Translations under genes and position numbers: made by a program | Notes under the pieces: model-generated | The model's input: only the letters and a program-made list of their open reading frames with translations | What the model was told of the DNA's origin: nothing | Database searches by the model: none | Assembly (NCBI GenBank): GCA_039707465.1 | Contig: CM077645.1 | Location: 66,909,850 to 66,973,849, forward strand | Source: Rhabdophis nuchalis | Taxonomy: Eukaryota; Chordata; Lepidosauria; Squamata; Natricidae | Length of the DNA: 64,000 nt | Direction: 5' to 3' | Shown here: positions 24,001-35,345 of the stretch, piece by piece | Layout: each line of letters starts with the position of its first letter | Position numbering within the stretch: position 1 is the stretch's first letter

Positions 24001-24130
24001 AACCCAAAGAAGAACCTGCAAGTTTTCAAGATATCCAGGAAATAATACCAATGGCTTCACATTCTGAATTGGAGCAAAGCTTTCCCAGTTTGCTTGAAAA
24101 CATGGCGACGGAAGAATTAGCCCCTGAAAG
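18044..24130 (+). CDS. Giant 6.1-kb internal exon of a large disordered acidic protein, tentatively TACC2-like
   Basis: One uninterrupted 2,029-codon frame runs from the acceptor TTGTTGGCAG (phase 2) to the donor CTGAAAG|GTATTT (phase 2). The first in-frame ATG is at 18105, but the frame stays open back to 18045 and the exon joins in phase to exon B, so that ATG need not be a translation start. The product is acidic, rich in Ser, Glu, Asn, Thr and Gln, with no membrane segment, signal peptide or long coiled coil, so it looks like a disordered scaffold. Its first 374 codons are two tandem copies of a 187-codon unit. At about nt 22,710 it reads GFFDFRKHISKIFEQ, close to GFPDFREHIAKIFEK in the giant exon of human TACC2 as I remember it, at a comparable fractional position. 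A G[LF]C motif near the exon start also fits. TACC2 binds microtubule/centrosome factors through a C-terminal coiled coil, which is not present here. Alternative: another giant-exon scaffold such as CRYBG3. The exon is certain; the name is not. Confidence 0.93.
18045..19166 (+). repeat. Intra-exon tandem duplication of a 187-codon unit
   Basis: Copy 1 spans 18045-18605 and copy 2 spans 18606 to about 19166, offset by exactly 561 bp. Matching landmarks in order: LNNDGLCS / LNNESLCS, STSENTVVAHPDVM / STSENNVVAYPDVM, KDQRQHMP against QDQRQHTP, NDKDTSTVPLV / NDKETRTVPLV, DADCYATTFAR / DADQYATTFAR, LEQIPSLDSTWTSG / LEQIPSSDSTWTSG, SNSSELALLSQSELL / SNSSELDSWPQSELL, and KEIRQETGLEV / KEIIEETKLEV. 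Copy 1 starts at the first complete codon of the exon. The reading frame is kept. Confidence 0.9.
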
Positions 24131-24359
24131 GTATTTAATTTAAAATTAACTGTAAAAGAAATTCAGTGTATTGATGTTCAAGCAAGATTGCAATTAGGGA
24201 GGATAAATTAAGCAATTTTTAAAAAATTAAATGGAATTTTGTTTAGAATGGTTTATCTTGCAGCAGGGATAGCCTACTTAGAAAGAGCCCCTTAATTCTT
24301 CACCTGAAAATACTGCTACAATTCAATATACACTTTCAAGACATTAAGCTTCTCTGTAC

Positions 24360-24600
24360 AACCACTTTTGTGAAATGATTAAGGCAATAGGCTAGAAACA
24401 GAGACCCTGTGTTCTAATTACACCTTGGGCACAAAGCCAGTTGGATGAGTTTGGATCAGTTACTTTCTCTCAGCTCTAGAAAAGAGGCAATGGCAAATCA
24501 CTTTTGAAAAACCTTGCCAAGAAAACTGCAGGGTCTAGTCCAGGCAATATCCAGAATAAAGACTGACTCAAATACACACACACACACACAACTGCAAAAA
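24360..24600 (+). mobile_element. Sauria-type SINE with Bov-B-like tail
   Basis: AGGCTAGAAACAGAGACCCT and TGGGCACAAAGCCAGTTGG follow a degraded tRNA-like head. The tail AGAGGCAATGGCAAATCACT, CCTTGCCAAGAAAACTGCAG and AAAGACTGACTCAAA is the Bov-B-LINE-like 3' end used by Sauria SINEs. It ends in (AC)n. Confidence 0.78.
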
Positions 24601-25104
24601 TGCTTCCCTGAAGTCAAGGATCTTATTTCTGGATATACGATTTGGAATTAAACATGTATATCATTATAATCTCTTAGTTGTCGGTCATATTCTAATAGCT
24701 ATAATCAGATAGCTCTACTTTAGCTGTGTTTATTAGTGCAAGATCTTACACGTAAAGAAAAAGTTAACTTGGAATAATTCTGACTGCTATTGTACAATTC
24801 ACCTAAATTACTCAAAATTCTTTTCCAATGTTCTCTGGCATTCTAAAATGTCCAGTTTCCTTTCATATATCATATTATTTCAGAATTTCCAGAATTGAGA
24901 TTTGATTGAGATCTTAATTTATATGGCACAACTTTAGTATACAGATGTGTGAGATCTGAGATTTTCATGTTTATTTAGCAAATTTATATAGCTCTAAGTT
25001 GCTTGCTTATGTTCAAGATCATTCTCTCTCAGACACACAGATGAATTGTTAATATTTCACAGCTGAGGAACAAATTAAGCAAACTACAGACCTATTCTTT
25101 AGTG

Positions 25105-25425
25105 CAGGGGTCCCCAACCCCCAGTCCGTGGACCGGTGCCGGTCCGTGGCTTGATAGGAACAGGGCCGCAGGGCTGGAGAGGAGGAGGAGGGAGGACGGG
25201 GCAGCCTCCTGGGCAGAGTGCGCACCAGGGGTGGGAGAGCGCAGGGGCGGCCACTCACGCCGTTGGGGGCCTTAGAGGGGCGAGTGAGCCGACTCACCCC
25301 CCCCCCCCACGTGCGCATGCGCCGCCTGTTCCCCCTCCCCCCGCTCCCCCTGTACGCCAGCCGGTCCGCGGAATTTTCTTTAAAATGAAACCGGTCCCTG
25401 GTGCAAAAAAGGTTGGGGACCCCTG
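25105..25425 (+). mobile_element. hAT MITE (CAGGGGTCCCCAACC family) with 8-bp TSD
   Basis: Ends CAGGGGTCCCCAACCCCC and GGTTGGGGACCCCTG are flanked by CTTTAGTG at 25097-25104 and 25426-25433. Internal GTGGACCGGTGCCGGTCCGT resembles mammalian MER30-like hAT elements, as I remember them. CpG-rich; no transposase. Confidence 0.9.
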
Positions 25426-26384
25426 CTTTAGTGTTTATAGTCACATATTTTTCAATTTTTAACCAAGTCATTGCCTATTGGGTCCATATAAGCTAAGATA
25501 TAAAGTGCCCATATTTTGGTTGGTTTCTTTCAGAAAACTCCATTTTAACCTTTTGTTATTCATGAATCTAGTCATTTCTTCTTCCCAAATTTAAAGGACC
25601 ATGGATCAAATGGGAGAAAAATGTTAAATTAATCTCTAACCTAAAACTATTTGTAACAAATGACTCATTCTAAGTTCCAAAGGTGTTTTTTATAAGTTTT
25701 AGCAAACTTTTTATTATTTTAAGTATATCTTTGAAAGTTTTCCTGATCTTAACTTTGAATCTTTGAATATTTATAGAAAATATTTTCTAGAAATTTTCAT
25801 ATTTGAGCCCATAGGTTTCCTTCTGCATAGACTATTCTTGTCATAACTTGTCATCACCTTTCCAAATCTCTCCTTGATGTACCTGAAAGGGGCACTCCAG
25901 AATAGCTGCTGAGGAACTTCGGGTTCACAAAAAAACATTAATTGCTCCTGATGGTTAGCAATTGGGGACTTGCAGGAGGAGGCTCTTTAAATAATTTCTT
26001 TAGAAAAAAAGACCTGAACACTAAACATTTAGATTTGTACAACACTCTTAACCAAAATAAAACAAACCACCTTATGGCAATATATGTGGTGTAAATACAG
26101 CCAATTGTTAAATTATAGTTAGGCAAAACACAGCTAAGTGTACTCCATGAAGAAACAGCTCAACATCACAAACCGATTTCAACATTGATAGATTTTTAAT
26201 ACTAAAATTGCAAAATAATAAGCTGGAAGGAAACTGCTTTATTGAATATTGACTTGTGTAAAGGGAAAGATAATAGTCTCAATTGCAAAAACCAGACAGA
26301 TACTTCTTTGTAAGAGGAGCCACCATATATCCTTTACAACATCATAATTAATCTAATAAATTTATTTATCAGCACAAGCATAAA

Positions 26385-26385
<1 letters not shown>

Positions 26386-26415
<30 letters not shown>

Positions 26416-26422
26416 GTCTGTG

Positions 26423-26456
<34 letters not shown>

Positions 26457-26544
26457 CCTACCTACCTACCTACCTACCTACCTACCTACCTACTACCTAC
26501 CTACCTACCTACCTACCTACCTACCTACCTACCTACCTACCTAC

Positions 26545-26597
<53 letters not shown>
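26386..26597. repeat. Compound microsatellite (AC)n-(TATC)n-(CCTA)n-(TATC)n
   Basis: AC run at 26386-26408, TATC units from about 26424, CCTA units about 26457-26545 with one interruption, then TATC units to 26597. Confidence 0.97.
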
Positions 26598-26599
<2 letters not shown>

Positions 26600-26639
26600 C
26601 TCTTTGTTGTTCCAGGAATGTTGTTAGCCCCATCAATTA

Positions 26640-26815
26640 CAACTAAGGGTAGAGATAAGAACAACTTTCTTGCCTCCCAGAGTTGTGGGTGCTCTGTCAC
26701 TGGAATTTTTCAAGAAAAGGTTGGATAGTCATTGTCCAAAATGGTACAGGATTCCTTCCTTGGGCAAAGGGTTGGACTAAAACATGTCTAAGATCAATTC
26801 CAGCCCTAGGAATCG
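26640..26815 (+). mobile_element. CR1 LINE 3' end (old)
   Basis: AGAGTTGTGGGTGCTCTGTC, TTTCAAGAAAAGGTTGGATA, GGTACAGGATTCCTTCC and GGGTTGGACTAAAACATG give the diverged CR1 3' terminus. Confidence 0.7.
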
Positions 26816-28091
26816 ATGCAGAATAAGAATCTTGAGAATCACCCTCAAAGCAATTAACCCCAAATGAAAGGTTCCAACATTTTTTATACACGGCCCCCAA
26901 ATATCAGGAAAACATCATATGGTCTTTGAGATTGGCACAAAAAACTAATTTTTCCCTAAGAAGCATTTTATATTGATCAAACAAGCATTTTTAAGATCTG
27001 ATCTATATGACATACCCAGCAAAAAATCAAACTTAGATCAATCAAGTCTGTAAATCAGTCAGCAGTCAAGTTAGAGTTTGCTCAAATGCCATGTTCCAAT
27101 GCCAGAACAACTGTTTAGCTTGCTAGATTTGCAACAAATGTGTGGGAAAGATCATACAAAATACTAATATGGCTGAAAAGTACAGACTGGCTAAAATCTG
27201 GATGTCATCTCCACAATCACTGGTTATCTGTTGATAGGTATATAACATTCTTGTTTAGATACTGAATTATGTAAATGTTACATTGGGAGGTTGTGGGAGA
27301 ATTTAAGAAACTGGGAAGCAATCATATTGGACCCTTTTGATTATCTTGTTTAGGAAGTGCTAACAGCTGCCGCATTGCTTTTATTCTCCTATCTGCATCT
27401 CAAAATTATAGAGACCAGGCATAAGGGGAGAAGAAACACTAAGTGGGACAAGCTCTTAATATCTCTAATATTGGGGGGGGGGCTGTCCTTAGAAGATACT
27501 ATCATACAATTATATTTGTTTCTGTATTTCTTCTGCTCAAAAAAAGTCTGTTCATCGTTCAGATTTACATCACCTGAACCATGTAAAATGACCGTCAAAT
27601 TTAAAATCTAATTGGGGTTTACCTGCAGCCTGCATTAATAATTTATTTATTCTCTGAGTGACAATCTCCAATCTGACATAATCTGCCTTTCTGATGTATT
27701 CAGAAAAGAGTTTTATTGTTAAGGTCTAAACTTGCGTCAAAATCTGCAAGATTCAATTCTGAGTTAGGAAATTTAACAACAACTCAATAATCCTCAGATA
27801 GATATGTTATGGTTGTATTGTGCACTAAGCCCATAATTTAACTGTGATTTTAAAAAAAATATAGTGCCCTTGTGCTTTCTTCTTCTTTGAAAGAAGAAGC
27901 TGTTGCCTTTCATGAGGAAGTGACTTTTGATTTTTGGTTCATTTAAGGGAAATTATGTGTTTTGATGCATCTGATTGTCTTTAGAAGGTGTTTGTTTCAG
28001 AGGCATGTGCAGTCTTCTGCTATATTTAATTTCTTCACTATGTTATCAGAAGAGAGGAATTTCTTTTTTGAATAATGCCATGCATTTGCTC

Positions 28092-28462
28092 CAGTGGTGG
28101 GTTTCAATTTTTTTTAGAACCTACTCTGTATGTGTGGCCTATTTTGTGGGCGTGGCTTGGCAGTCATGTGACAGGGTGGGAGTGGCCACCTTTTAAAATG
28201 TGAAACTCATTTAACAACGCTCTTGCTTAGCAACCAAAATTTTGGACTCAATTGTGATGATAAATTCTTTCTTTCTTTCCTTCCTTCCTTCCTTCCTTCC
28301 TTCCTTCCTTCCTTTTTCTTTTCTTTCCTTCCCATTGGGTCACTAGCGGCGGCGGGCCTGATTTACTTCCAGGTACGCTGGTGGAACACCCTCTCACCAG
28401 TTCTCTAAATTTCACCAACCGGCTCTCGCGAGTAGGTGCGAGCCTGCAGAAACCCACCACTG
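28092..28462 (+). mobile_element. hAT MITE (CAGTGGTGGGTTTC family) with 8-bp TSD
   Basis: Ends CAGTGGTGGGTTTCAAT and GCAGAAACCCACCACTG are flanked by ATTTGCTC at 28084-28091 and 28463-28470. The internal module and CTTT/CCTT run (28266-28331) match the 8568 and 62861 copies. Confidence 0.92.
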
Positions 28463-28487
28463 ATTTGCTCAGAGGGTTTGGTTAGAT

Positions 28488-28712
28488 GAGTGGTAGTCAA
28501 CCTGGTCCCTACCGCCCATTAATGGGTGTTCCAGCTTTCATGGTAGGCGGTAGGGGTTTTGTCCGATACTGAAGCACTTTCCTTTTTTTAATTTAATTGA
28601 CTTCCCTACTTTATAAATCACTATTACTGTGGAACTGGTGGGCGGTTAGAAAATTTTACTACTAACAGAGATATAAAAGTGGCAGCAGGTATAAAAAGGT
28701 TGACTACCCCTG
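28488..28712 (+). mobile_element. hAT MITE (GTGGTAGTCAACCTGG family) with 8-bp TSD
   Basis: Ends GAGTGGTAGTCAACCTGG and AGGTTGACTACCCCTG are flanked by GGTTAGAT at 28480-28487 and 28713-28720. A near-identical copy is at 62538-62763. Confidence 0.9.
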
Positions 28713-29759
28713 GGTTAGATAAAGCACAATATAATTTTGTACCTGTGGCAAACAAGGTAGTGTCTTGAGTAGCTGTTGGTTTATAACTTCCTTGCTTCAT
28801 ACATGCATAAGCTTGAAGAATTTATTATCACCTGTTTCTCATGTCTGAGTATTTATCCCAAATGGCAGCAGCTGCTGCCTTTTACAGAACTGTAAACTTT
28901 ATTTAGCAGCATGCCTGCAGATAAATACATCTTGCATACATGGAATAATGTGAAAAACAAATTCCAGAACTTGGGGCTTTCCAAGACGATTAGCAGAATG
29001 CGTATAGACTTGCTTATTATATGACTATAATTAAAGGGGGAAGGAAATGAATATATATTAAACTTTCCTATTGCATGCTTTTGCACTTCATAGAGCTCAC
29101 TTTAAGAATATTCACACATCATAGAGACAGTATTGTTGCAAAGTTGTACGATATGTAGACTTTTTTGAATTTTTCATCTTTGTTGATGCTATTGAATTCA
29201 ATTTCAGTTTTCTCATTTTAAGTTTATTCCAACTTAGTTCCATATCAGTTTGTAGTTATATTTAAAAAGACCTTGTATGGCATCTGATTTTCAACAAAAC
29301 TCTGAGCATATTTTCTTAATATATAGCTTTGGGGCATAGTTTTCTTTATTTCTTTTCCCTGACTTATAATTATTTCTTCGAATTGCAAGCTGTATCACAG
29401 TTGCAATGTTGAAAAGGGCATATATACCGTAGGCAAGTTACTCCGTCTTATTTCATTTGTAGATTGTAGAACTGCAAATTGTGTTAGACGATACTAGTTC
29501 TAATGATCCAATCTTAATTCCTATGAGAACTATACAGGAATCCAAATCTGCAGGAAAAATTGAGCATCTTTGAGTGCACTCAAGATAGCATTTCCCCCCA
29601 AAAAAGTTGGTACGCAATTTAGTATTCTTATGAATTTGCAGCTTCTGCTGAAGCAGTAGGTGGTAGCTGTGGCTAGGAGGGCCTTCATTCAGATTTGTCT
29701 TATGTGCCAAGTGCATCCATTCCTGGACTGACAGGGGTAGTTTACAGTCATTCACATTC

Positions 29760-30170
29760 TGGTTACTTTTGGTTGGACTACTATAATGTGCTCTACATTG
29801 TACTACTTTTGAAGACCGTCTGTAAATTCCAACTGATTAGGAAATCCAGAAGTGCACAGTTCTGAGTGTTCTACAGTTACAATGCTAGTGTGCAAACTGT
29901 ACTGGCTTCCAGTTTTTTTCTGAGAGTAGTTCAAGATGCTGGTTATCACTTTTAAAGCTGAATGGCATGGGGCCAGGTTATTTGCAAGACTGCTTCTCCC
30001 CAAAAGTATATGCCCATTCTATCAAATTTTATTAAGTGAGCACACTCTAGACCCTTCTTTTAAATGCTGCCACTTTATGGGACATAGGAAATGTGCCTTC
30101 TCCATTGCAATCCCTACCCCATGAAATATATGTTTCCTCCCCTTGATTTTTGGAAGGCTGGGAAGAGCTG
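29760..30170 (+). mobile_element. Old LINE 3' fragment (L2/CR1 clade)
   Basis: Degraded coding remnants read MLVITFKAEWHGARLF, equivalent to FKVLHGMGP-type sequence in better LINE copies, after ACTGGCTTCCAG. Strongly diverged. Confidence 0.5.
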
Positions 30171-30689
30171 ACTTCCTTTAAGAGTTGGGGTACAGTGAGG
30201 CTGGAATCCAGTACAATTGAATGTGGATGTAAGGGGGCAGTTGCCTCCTTACAGTGAAATATACATGTTTTAGAAAGGAGTTTCATGAATTTGAGCCTCC
30301 TTGTAAAATGTTTTCTTGTGAAATTGCAACGATTAGCAGAAAATAAATGACACTTCCAGCTATTTTGCAGAAGCTAGTGTGTCAGATAAAAAATTTCCAA
30401 TGCAATGTAGTATTCAGTGTTTACTTAACTATGTATTGTCTTGCAATAAGATATATAATTTAATTAGCAGAGCAAATACTATTTGCAATTATCAGCATCT
30501 AAAAGACCTTGGTTAATAAAAAGTACTTAAAAGAAAATCAGACCTCAGGAGTTAATTTTAAATGAAGATTTCCTAATTTAACAGGCCATATCTTTGATTA
30601 CTTCCAATGATGGTGACTTCATCAAATTTCTCAGGATGGTATTAGGTGGTTTTTAAGAAACATAATACTAGACTGACCATGCTACTGAG

Positions 30690-30905
30690 CATAGATATTA
30701 TTATTCAGAGCAATATGAAACACTGTGCTTTTAGCACAATTAATCAGTGGAAGAGCTTGCCTTCAAAAGTTGTGGATGCTCCAACATGGAAGGTTTTTAA
30801 GAAGAAATTGGACAGCCATTTGTCTGATATGGTATAAGGTTTCCTGCCTGAGCAGGGGGTTGGACTAGAAGACCTCCAAGGTCACTTCCAACTCTGTTAT
30901 TCTAT
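30690..30905 (+). mobile_element. CR1 LINE 3' end
   Basis: ACAATTAATCAGTGGAAGAG, GACAGCCATTTGTCTGATAT, GGGGGTTGGACTAGAAGACC and TCCAACTCTGTTATTCTATT give the CR1 terminus. Confidence 0.82.
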
Positions 30906-31309
30906 TAGTCATGAGCAAGATGATGCAGTGTACTGAAAGGAACAGGAATAACCAATAGCTTGGAGTACTGCTATTTAGTGATTTGTTTGTGAATCAATTT
31001 GTATTTTAAGTCTTTGGATGTGAATGTGAGATATTTTCACAGCTTTAAAACAATGTGGACAATGCTTTTAATTTCTTTTATTTCCTTTGGGTCTCTCTGT
31101 TAAGATGTAGTTATTTGTCAAAAGTTATAATTTTGTACATGCTTAGACCTTGGGATAATCTAAGCACATAGCATCCCTCTGGTCTCTTAGTGTTGTGATG
31201 TCATACCCCCCACCCCCCCAAAATGTCATTTGATATTCCACATATCTTATTTGGATAGAAAATAAATAATATCAGTGAGTTATGGAATAACAGATCTTCT
31301 ACTGCATTT

Positions 31310-31560
31310 GCAGTGGATATAAAAAAGTCTATACAACCCTGTTAAAATGCCAGGTGTTTGCAATGTAAAAAAATCAGATCAAGATAAATCACTTTGGAAT
31401 ATTTTCCACCTTTAATATAACACATATCATTCAATTGAAAAACAAACTGAAATATTTTAAGGGGAAAAATAAAAATAAAATGTACAAAATATATAGACTT
31501 TTTATATTTCATGTATAGCACCAAGATATACATTTTCTATAAGTTATTTTTTATTATTGT
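31310..31560 (+). mobile_element. Interspersed repeat fragment, family not named
   Basis: GTGGATATAAAAAAGTCTAT, AAAATGCCAGGTGTTTGCAA and CAATTGAAAAACAAACTGAA resemble a repeat I have seen widely in vertebrates, but I cannot assign the family and see only one end. Confidence 0.4.
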
Positions 31561-32915
31561 TTTAGTTGTTTAGGTAGGTAGTAAAAAAGAAGCTGTCATT
31601 TGCAAATAATTATTTCAGCTTTTCGCTTTGTTCTCTAGTCATGTTTTAATCTGCTTTTTATTAATTTGTTTTTTTGGTGGCGTATCTAAAGCTTATTGTA
31701 GGTGAACAAATCTTGGTGGGTTTTTTCTTTGATCATTTTTTCATGTTTGTTCAAACAGTAATAAGTATGAGATATGTGGGAAAGTACTTTTGATAAACTT
31801 TGGCCAGATGTGGTACATATACTGATGTCATGTTTTTGAAGTGAGTTTCACTTTTATGATTTTCTTCTGTGAGTTTTTAAATACACGTGATAAGATTTAT
31901 ACTGAATCCTCAGTGCATGGTTAGATAATATATACAAATGAAAATTCCAACACATCTTGTTTTTGAAGATAGTGATGTTAATATCAACAAAAGCATGATT
32001 TATAAATGATTATAAATAGGAACTCATTATGGAAATGGGACTTCAATACAATTAACCCTTCAGTTCTATTTGTGCCTGTTCAATGGGATTTACAAAATAT
32101 ACTATTTTGTCTCTTCTTGCATGTAGACACTTCATTTTAACATGGAGTTTCTGGTTGTTACTCCTTCCCACAATAATATGAGCATTATCACTTCCACAAA
32201 CATCAAGCTAATGCAGAGTACTCATTTTATAACTTCATCATGAAATAATCCAGCTGGCACAAGTGATATTGGTATGGTGCCTTCAATTAAATTGCTTCCC
32301 CTCTATACATGTGATATATACCATCTTCTCAGTAACATATTTTTTCAAGTTTCAAACAGTTAATCATTATACAAGGTATGAGGAATTCATTATTGTGATA
32401 AGAGTATGAGGCACTCACTCTTGCTAGAAATGCCATGGCTAAGAATAGCTCCCTAAGTATGTATTGAAAGCTACATTTGTTTCTGAAAGTATTAGCAAGA
32501 CAGGCTGGTAAACCAGTTATAAATCTTACAGCTGTTGTTACAAACAAAAATTTTATTAATATAAAAGATTAATGATAACTACCACTGATTTTCAGGTGTG
32601 ATTTCTCCCAAATTAGGCATTACTACGAGAGTATGTTAACAGCAGTGGTAGGTCCTAACATGTCTTGATTAATTTCAGAAAAATTAAGATTAACCCTGGC
32701 TGATAAATGGATGGGTGCAATTAGAATCTCAGGACTTGGGGGGAAATAGAAAATATCTCAGAAAGTAATATTGGCAAATCATTTCCATGTTATAGTTATA
32801 AAAACCATGTTCTGATTTATTATCCACAATAAATCTCACTTCAAGGGAAACTTTCCCATTTTAAGGAGGAATACAAAAGGCATACACAGGATCATGTCAG
32901 GATGATGCAATTGGC

Positions 32916-33048
32916 CAGGGGTGTCAAACTCGTGGCATCGCATTGTTATGTGGTGTATCGTGACTTTCCCCCCTTTGCTAAACTGAGGATGGACGTGGCC
33001 AGCGCATGATGCTTCCAGCCCACGAGCCGACAGTTTGTTACCCCTGAA
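32916..33048 (+). mobile_element. hAT-like MITE (CAGGGGTGTCAAACT)
   Basis: Ends CAGGGGTGTCAAACT and AGTTTGTTACCCCTG are imperfect inverse complements about 130 bp apart. The 8-bp flanks are not identical, so the target duplication has decayed or my ends are a few bases off. Confidence 0.65.
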
Positions 33049-33525
33049 GTAGGCCATGTTACATTTTATTCCAAGCAAGATAACTTAGCAAATGTTAACC
33101 AAAAAAAAAAAGTATGCTTGTTGTCTGAACAAAAATGCTGAAATCACTTATATTTCTAAAGGATTCCTGTCAGAATTACTAAATCTATACAGCTAAACTT
33201 CCCAATACTCTTGTCTGTTCAGCTGGGGAATTTTTAGCCCTTCCATTAAGAGATACTTTCTTCACCCTAGACCTAAAAAAATAGATAAGTACAATAGAAT
33301 TTCCTACTTCAAAGTCTGGATATAAAGATCTTAGCAATGTGATACCAATCCTGAAACACAAAGGGTAATTATTGATCTGTGCATGAGTCTTGCATATGGA
33401 AGAAATTTCAATGAGAAGTTCCTTAGAAAATAATTGAAGTCAAATTTCTAGAAATTATATGGAAAAGAGGCTGGATTAAAAATAACGAGGGTCCCAAAAG
33501 TTATGCCCAGAGTTACCAGCTAACT

Positions 33526-33635
33526 CAGGGGTCTCCAACCTTTGCAACTTTAAGTCTGAAAGACTTCAGCTCCCAGAATTCTCCAGCCAGCAAAGCTTAA
33601 ATTAAGACTTAAACTGCAAAGATTGGAGACCCCTG
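33526..33635. mobile_element. Palindromic hAT-type MITE with 8-bp TSD
   Basis: Ends CAGGGGTCTCCAACCTTTGC and GATTGGAGACCCCTG are flanked by AGCTAACT at 33518-33525 and 33636-33643. Relatives are at 55357 and 57639. Confidence 0.87.
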
Positions 33636-34924
33636 AGCTAACTAAAGCAAGTTACTTATTACCTGCCTTGCTTCAGCACCTGCTCAGAAGTTGTAAAGAG
33701 AATAATTGGAGCATCAGTTCCTGATTGGCTGATCCTAACTGGTCTTGTTTTGCTCCTTTTTTAAATTCGTTTTGAGCACTAATCTCTAGGACGTGTAAAC
33801 CAGCTTCTGAGGGACTATATATATGTATCTGATATGCTAAATCTACCAAGACAGTCAGAGATTACTTAATACCTGAACCTACTTCATAATTACTTCATGG
33901 TTGATAAAAAAAAAGTCCAAACTAGTTTTCACTTGGACAATTACATAAAACAGGAATGTGTAGGAGAGGTTTTTGGGGGAAATCATCAATTCACTGCTGT
34001 CATCATGAGATTAACTTTCCAGATGCTTTAGATAGCATCAGTGTGCCTTACTAAAAACTAAGGGTTTGTGGTAAAAAGCCTTTATCTCAGCCACATGTAG
34101 ATGATATTCTAAATCCAACCATAACACACCTTGGTTTTGGTTCAAGATCAACAGACCGACTAAACTTGATCATGAGCCATTTTTAGACTGCATTTTAAAA
34201 TTTGGGTATTGCTCATTTTTATTTGTTTTTTAAAAATATAGATTAGAAGAAACAGTCTTGAAATGGAGAGGTAAATCTGGAAAGAACAAAACTAAAATTT
34301 GCTTTTCTTTATTGTATGACTATTTTAAAATTAATTTTTATTAAGCAATTTTCTTCATTTTATATCACAATTTTCATTTTTACAACATTTCGATATCAGT
34401 ATACCTCATATGCACATACCGGTTGTTGTTGTTTGTTTTTCTTCCCTTTTTATATACATATATATTCCTTTATAACTACTAACTAGAAGTTGGCAACATC
34501 CTCAACTTACTAACAAATAGTATTCTCATTACTCTATATAGCAACAATACACGTTGTTACTTTATAGCAAATGAAAAATGTGTTATGAATACATTACAAT
34601 ATAAAATTTGATAATAGAAATAAAACAGATGAATAATCAAAGATAATATGGGCTACATTACTTCTGGAAATGTAAAATGTGTAGCTGTCCTATAATCCTT
34701 ATAATCCTATAATACACACACACACATATATAATGTGTGTGTGTGTGTGTGTGTGTGGTTAGGGAAGAACATCAGTGTTACTGTTTACAAAATAACACTA
34801 TGTTGTAGTATAGGAAAGTTGTATGTTTTATTTGGTTTGACACTATGGGGTCAATGTAATTCAGAACAGATTTTATTTTACCTGGAGCAAAACAGATCGC
34901 TAAAAATTTATTCTTATTCAGATT

Positions 34925-35345
34925 TCCTATAGTTTATTTAGTTTAGTTTATTTCAAATTTATATACCGCCCTATTCTCCCAGATGGGACTCAGGGCTGTG
35001 CACAGAAAAGATAAAACCCACAAGTACAAAAGTATAAAATAGAATTAAATAATGACTCTGTGCTAAAATAATTTAAAATTATTAAAATCCAATTAAAATT
35101 ACTCATTTATCTGTCTATGTCAGGCCAGCCAGGTGGAAGAAATAAGTTTTAAGTGTCCGGCAGAAGAGGCGCAGGTCTGTGATGGTTCGGATGCCGGGGG
35201 GGGGGGGGGGGGAGGTCGTTCCAGAGGGCCGGACCCGCCACAGAGAAGGCCTGTCCCCTGGTGGTCGCCAGCCGGCATTGACCAGCAGACGGCACCCTGA
35301 GGAAACCCTCTCTGTGGGAGCGGACAGAAGCGGATAGAACTTTGT
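34925..35345 (-). mobile_element. LINE 3' fragment (L2/CR1 clade) with poly-G run
   Basis: The minus strand shows the 3' UTR signature GCCCTGAGTCCCATCTGG and coding remnants of the C-terminus. A 17-base G run (35196-35212, + strand) interrupts the coding relic. Confidence 0.72.
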
